Below are positions 55,297 to 63,904 of a stretch of DNA of 64,000 bases, one piece after another. The position numbers and the translations under genes are program-made. Location of the stretch: NCBI GenBank assembly GCA_963757065.1, contig CAVWQC010000002.1:310001-374000 (forward strand), in the 5' to 3' direction. The notes under the pieces are model-generated. The model made no database searches. It was not told the DNA's origin and was given only the letters and a program-made list of their open reading frames with translations. Source of the stretch: PNON01 sp963757065. GTDB taxonomy: Bacteria > Chloroflexota > Anaerolineae > Anaerolineales > Anaerolineaceae. Position 1 is the stretch's first letter, and every line of letters starts with the position of its first letter.

Positions 55297-56246
55297 TCCC
55301 GTAATCTCCGGCCGGTAATGGAGATGAAGACATCTTCAAGCGTATTGGAGCGCATGCGGGCTTCGCCCAACTGCACGCCCTGCCCCCTTAATATTTCCAG
55401 AATACCCGGCAGCTTTTCCAGCAGGGCATGACCGCGCAGGATCAGGGTATGGTCGGCCATATTCACTGCCACCCCCGGTTGACTGACCAGCGTGAGCATT
55501 TCCGGGCTCATCTCATGCTGAACATCCAGTTCGATGACATCGCCTTCGCCGACCGTGCGTTTGAGCTCCGCGGGAGTATCCACCATCAGGAGTTTGCCGT
55601 GGTCGATGATCGCCACCCGGTCAGAGAGTCGATCCGCCTCATCCATGTTGTGAGTGGTCAGGATGATGGTTTTCTTGCGCGCCAGCGAGTGGATATATTC
55701 CCTGACCATCACCCTGCTCTGCGGATCCAATCCCGTTTCGGGTTCATCCAGGATCAACAGACCCGGGTCATGCACCAACCCCAGCGCCAGGTTGAGGCGG
55801 CGCTGCATCCCGCCCGAAAGTTTGGAGGCGAGTTGATCGCGTTTCTCGGCCAGCCCCAACTGTTCCAGCAGGAGCTCAGAACGCTGCCTGGCTTTGCCGG
55901 CAGGTAGGCGGTACATCCGCCCGATGAACTCCAACTGCTCCAGGCAGGTCATTTTTTCCCAGAGGATGTTCTGCTGGGTGCAAACACCCACATTGCGCAT
56001 CACTTCGAAATCACCGGTCATTGCCTTGCGGCCATCGATATAGATCTCGCCAGAGTCAGGCTGCAATAGACCGCAGATCATCTGGATGGTGGTGGTCTTG
56101 CCGGCACCGTTGGGTCCCAGCAAGCCAAAGATCTCGCCCTGCTTCACAGACAGGCTGATATCATCCACCGCTTTGAGTGCGCCGAAGGATTTGCTGATAT
56201 TTCGAATTTCAAGGCAGGTATCGTTCAATGGTTTTTCTTTTTTCAA
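55293..56246 (-). CDS. ABC transporter ATP-binding protein
   Basis: The 317-residue ATPase has Walker A GLLGPNGAGKTTTIQMI, Q-loop in NVGVCTQQNILWEKMT, signature KLSGGMQRRLNLALGL, Walker B LLILDEPETGLDPQ and the H-loop in ILTTHNMDEADRLSD. The C-terminal ~90 residues are the DrrA/CcmA-type tail (RMRSNTLEDVFISITGR). It is the first gene of a two-gene export operon with the ABC-2 permease. The region is GC-richer than the flanking orphan genes. Confidence 0.94.
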   Translation of the reverse strand: MKKEKPLNDTCLEIRNISKSFGALKAVDDISLSVKQGEIFGLLGPNGAGKTTTIQMICGLLQPDSGEIYIDGRKAMTGDFEVMRNVGVCTQQNILWEKMTCLEQLEFIGRMYRLPAGKARQRSELLLEQLGLAEKRDQLASKLSGGMQRRLNLALGLVHDPGLLILDEPETGLDPQSRVMVREYIHSLARKKTIILTTHNMDEADRLSDRVAIIDHGKLLMVDTPAELKRTVGEGDVIELDVQHEMSPEMLTLVSQPGVAVNMADHTLILRGHALLEKLPGILEILRGQGVQLGEARMRSNTLEDVFISITGRRLRE

Positions 56247-56295
56247 TTTAGCTAAATTAGTAAGGATGGAGGGTTAAAGTCCACACTTATTCTAG

Positions 56296-56714
56296 CTAGT
56301 CCCATAGGTATTCACGAATTTCTAAAAGTTTTCCATCATCAGAATAAACAAATAAGAAAGAAAAGTTATTCATTTGAAAAATACATTTTCTCACTTCCAG
56401 ATAATCCATCGTTGCATCTCTGTGTAGGGATTGAACATATAAATACTTATTGGTTTGAACAATTCCACGTACCGTAGTTTTTTCTATTCCGATAGGGAAT
56501 AAACCTTTTAATTGTAAGAATACTGCATCATATACTGAATTGTAATTATTCGCTGTATTGTACACTTGCGAAAGTCTGTTTACACACGATTAAATTCGAT
56601 TTTCGAACCTACAGGGTTAATTAATAGGATGCAGACAATAACAATAAACACAATAAGAACTGTCTTTATTATTCTTCGCATATTTTTGACCAAGTGATCG
56701 AATGGTTCTTTCAT
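56296..56714 (-). CDS. Small membrane-anchored orphan protein, frameshifted
   Basis: ATG 56714 begins MKEPFDHLVKNMRRIIKTVL followed by a membrane helix (IVFIVIVCILLINPVG). One missing base (or two extra) near 56587 leads to RLSQVYNTANNYNSVYDAVF and a ~95-residue soluble end with MNNFSFLFVYSDDGKLLEIR. Total is about 139 residues. No named family is recognised. AT-rich DNA, weak ribosome site and lack of operon partners make it accessory. Confidence 0.5.
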
Positions 56715-56752
56715 CTGCAAATCTAATGAATTAGGTGACTTCAAATGCTAGA

Positions 56753-57550
56753 CTAGAACACAAAAGCAAACATGCGCAAGACTTCAAAGAAGTCATTACT
56801 CTCAAAATGGATGGTGTAAGGCTCGGGCAGGCTGACACCGGGATAGAATGAACTGGAGTATGCCTTGGTATGCTCCTTAAAACGGATATCCACGGAAAAC
56901 TTTTCCGGCAGTTTGATCAAGTATTGCTTGAGGTCACCTTTCAGGGCTTGCTCCACTCCGCTGCGGATCTGCTCCACTGCCAATTGCGGATGGATGTTGA
57001 TGGTGGAGTTGCCGATGCCTTCTTTTACCGCCACCGTTTTCACCGCGGGGTTGATGCCTTGCACTTCCTTGCACAGGCCGGCATCGCCCGAGACAAAAGC
57101 GACCGGCACCCCGGAGAGGGCGGCCGCGTAGGCATTGATCAGGAACTCTGAGGCGTAGGTGTCATTGATCTTGATATATACATCGTTCAGGGACATGGAA
57201 TGGGACAGCGGGTTGGTATGCGACCCGGCCCGGGAGTGATACCCGATCATCAAAACCGCAGCATAAGTGGAATCCATGCCGTCCACCATGAAGTAGGGGT
57301 GGCCGCTCCACCCGCGCCATAACAGGCTGCCCTTTGGCAGTTTCTCCGCCTGGATGTTCCTGGCGGAATCATGGGCATCTTTCACCATGATCTCGGTTGC
57401 CCCGGCTGCGAGTGCACCTTCGCAGGCAGCGGCGACCTCGGCGGTCATCTGGTCACGGAATTCCGGATAATCCGGATGTTTCTTTTCGGTCTCGTCCCAG
57501 TTGGTGGTCCCGGTAATTCCTTCAATATCGGCGCTGATGTATATTTTCAT
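56753..57550 (-). CDS. M55 family D-aminopeptidase (DppA-like)
   Basis: ATG 57550 with GGAG seven bases upstream is preferred to ATG 57562. The 265-residue protein starts MKIYISADIEGITGTTNWDE; Asp8 and Glu10 are the zinc ligands of DppA. Other blocks are MVKDAHDSARNIQ, GYHSRAGSHTNPLSHSMSLN and PVAFVSGDAGLCKEV. The family cleaves N-terminal D-amino acids from short peptides, forms a decameric ring and is cytoplasmic. It diverges from an M20 dipeptidase, so both may serve peptide recycling. Confidence 0.92.
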   Translation of the reverse strand: MKIYISADIEGITGTTNWDETEKKHPDYPEFRDQMTAEVAAACEGALAAGATEIMVKDAHDSARNIQAEKLPKGSLLWRGWSGHPYFMVDGMDSTYAAVLMIGYHSRAGSHTNPLSHSMSLNDVYIKINDTYASEFLINAYAAALSGVPVAFVSGDAGLCKEVQGINPAVKTVAVKEGIGNSTINIHPQLAVEQIRSGVEQALKGDLKQYLIKLPEKFSVDIRFKEHTKAYSSSFYPGVSLPEPYTIHFESNDFFEVLRMFAFVF

Positions 57551-57562
57551 TTTAGTCTCCAT

Positions 57563-57817
57563 GCATTAATTATATTCAGTAGGAAAGAATATAGGGAAAG
57601 GAAAAGCGGAGATTCTCACTGCACATGCGTCCCACAGGGAGGCTACGCACTGCAGCGCAGGTGCCCTTACAGGGTCCTTCGTTATCACTTCGTTCAGAAT
57701 GACAGTAGAGCAAAGGTGTATTTACCAATGCACCCAACAAATGCAACACAAAGCGAACATCAAAAACCCATTCTGCCGTATAATTCTAAAACCATTATTC
57801 AAGAAAGGTTATGCCCT
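57563..57817. other. Intergenic DNA between M55 and M20 genes
   Basis: This 255-nt stretch holds repeat A copy 2 and upstream GC-rich inverted segments (about 57625-57680). The ribosome site AAGAAAGG (57801-57808) belongs to the M20 gene. No gene is seen. Confidence 0.5.
57686..57704 (+). repeat. Dispersed repeat A, copy 2
   Basis: 19 nt identical to 53410-53428, same orientation. Confidence 0.75.
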
Positions 57818-59185
57818 ATGGATCTTCGTACTAATGCCATCACATTCGCTCATAAAAACCAGAACCGGTTCTTAACTGAGATGAAAGAATTTCTCCACAT
57901 TCCTTCCATTTCCACCAACCCTGAAAACATTCCTGACATGCGCAAAGCCGCCGACTGGCTGGTGCTGGAACTAAAAAAACTGGGCAGTGACAACGTCCAG
58001 ATCTTCCCGACCAAAAAACACCCGGTTGTTTATGCCGAATTCCTCAAAGCTGGAGCGGATAAACCGACCGTGCTGGTGTACGGCCATTACGATGTTCAGC
58101 CGGCTGATCCGTTGGATCTATGGGAGACCGGACCCTTCGAGGCAGTTATTCGTGGTGATTACCTGTTCTCCCGCGGCGCTTCTGATATGAAGGGCCAGGT
58201 GATGGCCTGCCTGAAAGCGATCGAATCCATTCAATCCGCCGGAGCATTCCCGGTCAACCTGAAATACATCTTCGAAGGCGAAGAGGAAATCGGTTCCCCC
58301 AACCTGCAATCCTTCATTGCAGAACACAAAGACCTGCTTAAATGCGATATGGCGCTCAACCCGGATTCGGGTATGATCGGCGCCGACGCCCCGACCATTG
58401 TCTATGCCCTGCGCGGGTTAGCCTACTTTGAGATCCGCCTGTACGGGCAGGAACATGACCTGCATTCCGGCCAATGGGGCGGTGTGGTGGATAATCCTGC
58501 CAACGTGCTGGCTGAAATTGTTGGCGGCATGAAGGATAAAGATCACCGCATCACCCTGCCGGGCTTCTATGATAAGGTGCGCTTACTCACAGACCAGGAA
58601 ACCAAAGAACTTTCCCGACTGCCCATGGACGAAAACTATTTCCTGCATGGCACAGGAGCCAAAAAACTGGCCGGTGAGAAAGGCTTCACCTGGGTGCAGC
58701 TGGTTGGAGCCCGCCCGACCCTGGATGTGAACGGTTTCTATTCCGGTTTCATCGGTGAAGGCTCGAAGACAGTACTGCCTTGCTATGCCATGGCGAAAGT
58801 ATCCATGCGCCTCGTTCCCGACCAGGATCCGGAAGAAGTTAAACAATCATTGATCCAATATATTGAAGCGCACCTTCCCGAAACGATGCGCTACGAATTG
58901 ACCGTCCACGCCGGCAACCCGGCTTCCATCACCGATCTCAATACTCCCGGCGTCAAAGCACTCGAAAAAGCGCTCGAGACCGTATGGGGAAAGCGGCCGG
59001 TCTTCAAACGCGAAGGCGGCAGCGTTCCAGTGGTGGGATATATGAAAACCTCCCTGAATGTCGAATCGGTGCTGACCGGTTTTGGGCTGCCGGATGATAA
59101 CATCCACGCACCCAATGAGCGGCTTCATCTTCCCACCTGGTATAAGGGTATCGATGCCCTCATCCACTTCTTCTACAATTTATAA
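57818..59185 (+). CDS. M20 family dipeptidase
   Basis: ATG 57818 follows AAGAAAGG; a 149-codon in-frame extension upstream runs through repeat DNA and is rejected. The 455-residue enzyme has the metal motifs VYGHYDVQPADPLDLW (His-x-Asp), GASDMKGQ and YIFEGEEEIGSPN with the general-base Glu pair, then LHSGQWGG in the dimerisation lid and RREGG-like FKREGGSVPVVGYM. This is the carnosinase/PepV-like branch of M20. It releases amino acids from dipeptides in the cytoplasm. It is followed after 3 nt by DUF1385. Confidence 0.94.
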   Translation: MDLRTNAITFAHKNQNRFLTEMKEFLHIPSISTNPENIPDMRKAADWLVLELKKLGSDNVQIFPTKKHPVVYAEFLKAGADKPTVLVYGHYDVQPADPLDLWETGPFEAVIRGDYLFSRGASDMKGQVMACLKAIESIQSAGAFPVNLKYIFEGEEEIGSPNLQSFIAEHKDLLKCDMALNPDSGMIGADAPTIVYALRGLAYFEIRLYGQEHDLHSGQWGGVVDNPANVLAEIVGGMKDKDHRITLPGFYDKVRLLTDQETKELSRLPMDENYFLHGTGAKKLAGEKGFTWVQLVGARPTLDVNGFYSGFIGEGSKTVLPCYAMAKVSMRLVPDQDPEEVKQSLIQYIEAHLPETMRYELTVHAGNPASITDLNTPGVKALEKALETVWGKRPVFKREGGSVPVVGYMKTSLNVESVLTGFGLPDDNIHAPNERLHLPTWYKGIDALIHFFYNL

Positions 59186-59188
59186 CCC

Positions 59189-60088
59189 ATGAAAGAGCGA
59201 CTTCCAACTTACGGCGGTCAAGCCGTTATCGAAGGCGTAGTCATGCGCGGCACCCGCCATATTGCCATGGCGATGCGGGCTCCGGATGGCAGTATTAAAC
59301 TGTACCAGGAGGAATTGGGCGGGATATTCAAGAAAAACTGGATGAAATTGCCATTTTTGCGCGGCCTGATCGGGCTGTGGGATGCGTTGATCATCGGCAT
59401 CCGCTTTTTGACCATTTCTGCCAATACCCAGACCGGTGAGGACGAAAAGCTGGAAGGACTTCCCCTTTATGGGACAATGGCTTTCTCACTGACCATCGGC
59501 GTGGGACTCTTCTTTCTGCTGCCGGCAGGTGTTGGACACCTGGCGGAAACTTATTTGCACTGGAATTCGTTCTGGGGGAACGCCCTCGAAGGGTTGTTAC
59601 GCCTGGTTCTGTTGGTTGGCTATATCTGGGCGATCGGATTCATGCCTGATATTAAGCGGGTTTTCCAGTACCATGGTGCAGAGCACAAGACCATCAACGC
59701 TTTCGAAGCAAAGGCAGAACTGACCCCGGAAAATGTCAACAAATACTCCATTGAGCATCCCCGTTGCGGAACTTCCTTCCTGTTGACGCTGGTGGTGATT
59801 TCAATCATCGTATTCTCGCTATTGGGTCCGCTGCCCATCTGGATGCGGTTCGCATCACGCATCATCCTGCTGCCGCTGTTGGCATCAGTATCGTATGAAT
59901 ATATTCGCCTGGTGGCGTACAACATAGAGAAACCCTTCTTCCGGTTTATCATCAAACCCAACCTGGCGCTGCAACACCTCACCACCCGCCCGCCAACTCT
60001 GGATCAGCTTGAAGTGGCGATCGCATCATTCAATGCCATGTACCTGAAAGAGACAACTCAAACGAACGGGCTTGATCTTCGAGAGTAA
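59189..60088 (+). CDS. DUF1385 membrane protein (YqhQ-like)
   Basis: The 299-residue protein starts MKERLPTYGGQAVIEGVVMR, the DUF1385 signature. It has FQYHGAEHKTINAFEAKAEL and EHPRCGTSFLLTLVVISII, and about four membrane segments. Function is unknown; in Firmicutes YqhQ lies near peptidases, and here it lies between an M20 dipeptidase and comEA. The His/Cys-rich 'HGAEHK...HPRCGT' loops suggest a metal site, which is inference. Confidence 0.92.
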   Translation: MKERLPTYGGQAVIEGVVMRGTRHIAMAMRAPDGSIKLYQEELGGIFKKNWMKLPFLRGLIGLWDALIIGIRFLTISANTQTGEDEKLEGLPLYGTMAFSLTIGVGLFFLLPAGVGHLAETYLHWNSFWGNALEGLLRLVLLVGYIWAIGFMPDIKRVFQYHGAEHKTINAFEAKAELTPENVNKYSIEHPRCGTSFLLTLVVISIIVFSLLGPLPIWMRFASRIILLPLLASVSYEYIRLVAYNIEKPFFRFIIKPNLALQHLTTRPPTLDQLEVAIASFNAMYLKETTQTNGLDLRE

Positions 60089-60091
60089 ACC

Positions 60092-60626
60092 ATGAAAGAG
60101 TGGATGAAAATTCCATTGGGGATCGTGTTTGGTTTAGCCATTGCGGCCGTAATTTTGATCGTGTCCAGCCCACCGCGGGGAAAACCCATCACCCTTACAC
60201 CGGCACCGACTGCAGCATTGATCATCCAGGTGGATGGTGCAGTAGTAAATCCGGGAGTATATTCCCTTCAACCGGGCAGCCGGGTAAGTGATGCCATAAC
60301 CGCAGCAGGTGGCTTGCTGCCGGAAGCTGCCGGTTTTCCCATCAATATGGCGCGGCCATTGAAAGACGGGGAGAGGCTGAATATCACCGACCAGACCAGC
60401 CATTGCGGCACCGGCTGAACCGGGTACCACAGAATTGATCGATATCAACACCGCCACAAAAGAACAATTAGACTCATTACCGGGGATCGGCGAGACCCGG
60501 GCAGAAGCCATCATCCAATACCGTACCGAGAACGGCGCATTCGTCACCATCGATGAATTGCGCAAAGTCCCCGGGATCGGTGAAGACTTATTCAATGAAA
60601 TCAAGCTCCTGGTCAAGGTACAATAA
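60092..60626 (+). CDS. comEA: ComEA-type DNA-binding protein (SLBB + helix-hairpin-helix), frameshifted
   Basis: One extra base near 60403 is removed to join two frames into 177 residues. An N-terminal membrane anchor (IPLGIVFGLAIAAVILIV) and a Pro/Thr linker lead to an SLBB domain (LIIQVDGAVVNPGVYSLQPG) and a C-terminal HhH pair (IDINTATKEQLDSLPGIGET, LRKVPGIGEDLFNEIK). ComEA binds double-stranded DNA at the outer membrane face during transformation. DprA and RecA are also in the window. ComEC is not seen. Confidence 0.9.
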
Positions 60627-61288
60627 TGATCCCTGAATATCACAAACTGCTCATGCAAAATGCCATTGGCGCTTACTTTGGCGACCAGGAACTGAGTGAG
60701 GTCATTGCCGGTAATATGGGTCAGGATGGTATAGCAGGCCAGAATGGTCATCCGGAATATCATTTCGATGACAGTGAGTTTGAGCGTTCGTTTGCCTACC
60801 TGACTAAAGTTAGATCAAATGTGATTCAATATGTCAAATCAGGATCCAATTATTGTGAAGCAAGGGCAGACTTTGGCCGATACACACATGGACACCAGGA
60901 TTACTACGCACATAGCAACTATGTCAGGCTATGGGCGCAAAAATATCAGGTGAAACCGGAAACCTGGTCTGGAGAACTCGACTTCAAGGATGAGGAAATC
61001 CTCTCCAGCCCGGAATTAATTTCGGGGCACTTCTACAGCCCGTGGGAGATGATCACGTTAATTCCGACCATAGGGCGGTTTTTCATTCCACTCTTCCCCA
61101 AAGGCTCGCATGCGTATTTGAATATCGATTCACCGTATAAAAATGCCTGGTTCCCATTGGCATTAAAAGCAGCTGAACTCAGAACCCGGTACGAAGTCCA
61201 ACAAATCTCTATTGAGCTATATCAGGAGAATCCGGACCATTTGTACAAATTCCTTGGAAAGATAATTAATCCATTCAACGGAGTATAA
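60626..61288 (+). CDS. HET-C-like / zinc-phospholipase-like protein
   Basis: The 220-residue protein starts in the stop of comEA (TAATG). It contains GRYTHGHQDYYAHSNYVRLW (~87-106), which resembles the 'LGxxLHxxQDFYSHSNW' helix of HET-C and bacterial phospholipase-C-like proteins, where the His and Asp residues bind zinc. Other candidate ligands lie in NGHPEYHFDDSEFERSFAYL. No signal peptide is seen. A hydrophobic patch (ITLIPTIGRFFIPLF) lies at ~145. I infer a metal-dependent lipid or related phosphoester hydrolase fold; the activity is unknown. The position in a conserved comEA-yqeY-pgpH context is notable. Confidence 0.6.
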   Translation: MIPEYHKLLMQNAIGAYFGDQELSEVIAGNMGQDGIAGQNGHPEYHFDDSEFERSFAYLTKVRSNVIQYVKSGSNYCEARADFGRYTHGHQDYYAHSNYVRLWAQKYQVKPETWSGELDFKDEEILSSPELISGHFYSPWEMITLIPTIGRFFIPLFPKGSHAYLNIDSPYKNAWFPLALKAAELRTRYEVQQISIELYQENPDHLYKFLGKIINPFNGV

Positions 61289-61295
61289 TAATTGT

Positions 61296-61745
61296 ATGGA
61301 ACTGAAACTGAAACTCGAAAATGATCTAAAAGACGCGATGCGAAGCGGGGATGATGTTAAAAAAAGCTCCATCCGCATGGTGATCGCTGCCATAAAATTA
61401 GCCCAGGTTGAAAAAGGTGACCTGCTGGACGACCAGGCAATCGTCAGTCTGGTTCAAAAAGAGATCAAGAGCCGAAAAGAATCGATCGCTGACGCAGAAA
61501 AAGCCAACCGGCCTGACCTGATATCCGCAGCCCAGGCAGAGATCAAAGCGTTGGAAATGTATCTCCCCACCCAAATGACCCAGGAAGAGCTAAACGCCCT
61601 TGCACAGGCTGCCATTATTGAATCAGGTGCAACTTTACCCAATGATATGGGAAAGGTAATGAAATTACTGGTCCCGCAAGTTCAGGGAAAGGCACCTAAC
61701 GATCAGATCAGTCGAACGGTAAGGCAGCTGCTCGAAAAGAAGTAA
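61296..61745 (+). CDS. GatB/YqeY domain protein
   Basis: The 149-residue protein matches YqeY: LKLKLENDLKDAMRSGDDVK, SIRMVIAAIKLAQVEKGD, VQKEIKSRKESIADAEKANR and IKALEMYLPTQMTQEEL. The domain is also the tRNA-binding C-terminal part of GatB. Stand-alone YqeY function is not settled, perhaps tRNA-related. It lies 7 nt after the HET-C-like gene and 2 nt before pgpH. Confidence 0.95.
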   Translation: MELKLKLENDLKDAMRSGDDVKKSSIRMVIAAIKLAQVEKGDLLDDQAIVSLVQKEIKSRKESIADAEKANRPDLISAAQAEIKALEMYLPTQMTQEELNALAQAAIIESGATLPNDMGKVMKLLVPQVQGKAPNDQISRTVRQLLEKK

Positions 61746-61747
61746 GG

Positions 61748-63904
61748 ATGCATTCTTTTCCCCAATCTGTAATGCAAAAATCCAGACGGTTTCTGATCTT
61801 TAGAGCCATTGTTTTAATAGCAACCGGACTTCTGGCAATTCTCATCCTGAACGCGCCTATTTCCATTCGGTCCGGTATTATTCCGCGTGCCATTGGCGAA
61901 GTGGCAGCACAGGATATCCAATCACCCAAAGCCATATCATACGAATCAAAAGTTCTTACTGACCAGGCAAAACTTCAGGCCAGCCAATCTGTCAGCCCGG
62001 TATACCTGCCATCGGATCCGTCAATTAAGCGCCAGCAGTTGGACATTCTTCGCGTAAACCTCCAATTCATATCGCAGGTCCGGCAGGATCCATACGCAAG
62101 CCAGGAACAGAAGGTCAACGATCTTTCAAATATGAATGACATGAAGTTGTCTCCGGCAACAGTCCAAAAGATTCTTGACCTTACCGATTCCCGCTGGCAG
62201 GATATTCAAAGTGAATCCGAAAAAATCCTTGAGGTGCTTTTTCGAAGCACCATCCGCGAAACAAATATTTCAGCAATAAAGAATGATATCCCCTCTCTGG
62301 TAGATTCGAGTTTCCAACAATCTCTGGCTGGCATGGTGTCAGAAATCGTTTCCCAATTTGTCATTCCCAACAGTAATTTCAGCCAGGAGTTAACCGATAA
62401 AGCCCGGGCGGATGCTGAGATTAAAGTTGAACCAGTCGTTCGAAAATATGAGATCGGACAGATCATCATCCGGCATGGGCAGGTGATCCGCTCAGAAGAT
62501 CTGGAAGCGCTTCAAGCCATAGGTATGGTTGACACCCGGTTTTCGATCAACTCCATATTAAGTTCATCCGCACTGGTGATCGTTTTAATGGTTTTCGTGG
62601 CACTTTACGGATTAAGACGGCAAACCAGCCCTATGGATGACCTGCGCAGTCTGCTGCTGATCTCATTTACTTTTCTTTTCTTCCTGACGCTTGGCCGGCT
62701 GATCATCCCCTACCGTACTGTCATCCCGTTTATCTTCCCGGCCGCAGCATTTGGGTTAACCCTCGCGACAGCTTTCTCACTCGAAACAGGTTTGATCTTT
62801 TCAGTAATTTTGAGTCTGCTGGTTGCCTATGGACTTCCCGGCAGCCTTGAAATTACCATTTTCTACCTGGTTGGCAGCTTCTGTGGAATACTGGTATTGG
62901 GACGTGGACGAAATATCGGTTCGTTTTTCAGAGCCAGCGTTGCAATGAGTGCTGCGAATGCGCTGGTCATTATGGCGTATCGTCTCTCCGATCCGGTCAC
63001 GGATTGGATAGGTCTTGCCACCCTTATCGGAGCTTCCATAGTGAATGGATTTGCGGCTGCAAGTGTCACCCTGCTTCTGCAATTCATCTATTCTCAATCT
63101 CTGGGAATCACCACTGCTTTGCAATTGCTCGACATTTCCCGACCGGACCATCCACTGCTGCAGTTCATGCTGCGAAATTCCCCCGGAACATACCAGCACA
63201 GTTTGCAGGTGGCCAACCTGGCTGAACAGGCCGCAGAAGCCATTAATGCAGATTCACTGCTCGTTAGAGTTGGAGCCTTATACCATGATGCAGGCAAGGC
63301 CATGAACCCGCAATTCTTTATTGAGAACCAGATCAAGGGGAACCCCAATCCTCATGAAGATATGGACCCATTGACCAGTGCGGGGGTAATCGTTAAACAC
63401 ATTGCAGAAGGAGTAGCGCTAGCGCGAAAATATAACCTGCCACCCAGATTACAGGACTTCATCCGCGAACACCATGGCACACTCATCACTCGCTACCAGT
63501 ACAACCGTGCTGTAACTGAAAACGGCAATGATGAGAGCAAAGTCGATATCGAAGCTTATCGTTATCCGGGTCCCAGCCCGCGCTCGCGTGAGACGGCTTT
63601 ACTGATGCTGGCCGATGGCTGCGAAGCACGGGCTCGGGCAGAGCTGCCAAAAGATGAAATCGAACTGCGCAGTATGGTAAAGAAAGTGATCGATAAATGC
63701 CTCATCGATGGGCAATTGGATAACACCCGGTTGACGTTGAATGACCTGGTCAAGATCACTGATTCATTTACCGCCACATTAATGGGAGTGTATCACCAGC
63801 GGATCATTTACCCTGAACTGCAACCTAAAGAAGACCTCAAACAACTGGATGGTTCGACCCAGACACCTCAACCGGAAAACAGTGATGCTGCAAATCCAAA
63901 TTAG
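61748..63904 (+). CDS. pgpH: PgpH-like 7TM-HD c-di-AMP phosphodiesterase
   Basis: The 718-residue protein has an N-terminal helix (~15-35), a ~230-residue extracytoplasmic 7TMR-HDED domain (ISYESKVLTDQAKLQASQSV and YEIGQIIIRHGQVIRSEDLE), seven membrane helices (~270-455) and a cytoplasmic HD domain with TYQHSLQVANLAEQAAEAI, ALYHDAGKAMNPQFF and FIREHHGTLITRYQYN. The His/Asp residues bind the metal pair. The family cleaves cyclic di-AMP. A start at ATG 61772 is possible but the longer one is kept. It overlaps the next gene by 20 nt, in the widespread pgpH-ybeY order. Confidence 0.92.
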   Translation: MHSFPQSVMQKSRRFLIFRAIVLIATGLLAILILNAPISIRSGIIPRAIGEVAAQDIQSPKAISYESKVLTDQAKLQASQSVSPVYLPSDPSIKRQQLDILRVNLQFISQVRQDPYASQEQKVNDLSNMNDMKLSPATVQKILDLTDSRWQDIQSESEKILEVLFRSTIRETNISAIKNDIPSLVDSSFQQSLAGMVSEIVSQFVIPNSNFSQELTDKARADAEIKVEPVVRKYEIGQIIIRHGQVIRSEDLEALQAIGMVDTRFSINSILSSSALVIVLMVFVALYGLRRQTSPMDDLRSLLLISFTFLFFLTLGRLIIPYRTVIPFIFPAAAFGLTLATAFSLETGLIFSVILSLLVAYGLPGSLEITIFYLVGSFCGILVLGRGRNIGSFFRASVAMSAANALVIMAYRLSDPVTDWIGLATLIGASIVNGFAAASVTLLLQFIYSQSLGITTALQLLDISRPDHPLLQFMLRNSPGTYQHSLQVANLAEQAAEAINADSLLVRVGALYHDAGKAMNPQFFIENQIKGNPNPHEDMDPLTSAGVIVKHIAEGVALARKYNLPPRLQDFIREHHGTLITRYQYNRAVTENGNDESKVDIEAYRYPGPSPRSRETALLMLADGCEARARAELPKDEIELRSMVKKVIDKCLIDGQLDNTRLTLNDLVKITDSFTATLMGVYHQRIIYPELQPKEDLKQLDGSTQTPQPENSDAANPN

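Noticed and set aside
57371..57817. N-terminal extension of the M20 dipeptidase
   Set aside because: The extension runs through the M55 gene and repeat DNA; ATG 57818 has a ribosome site and gives the normal family start.
4733..60626. Programmed ribosomal frameshifting as the cause of the split genes
   Set aside because: The joints share no slippery motif or downstream structure, they affect unrelated genes, and most need a base removed at ordinary positions. Sequence error explains them better.
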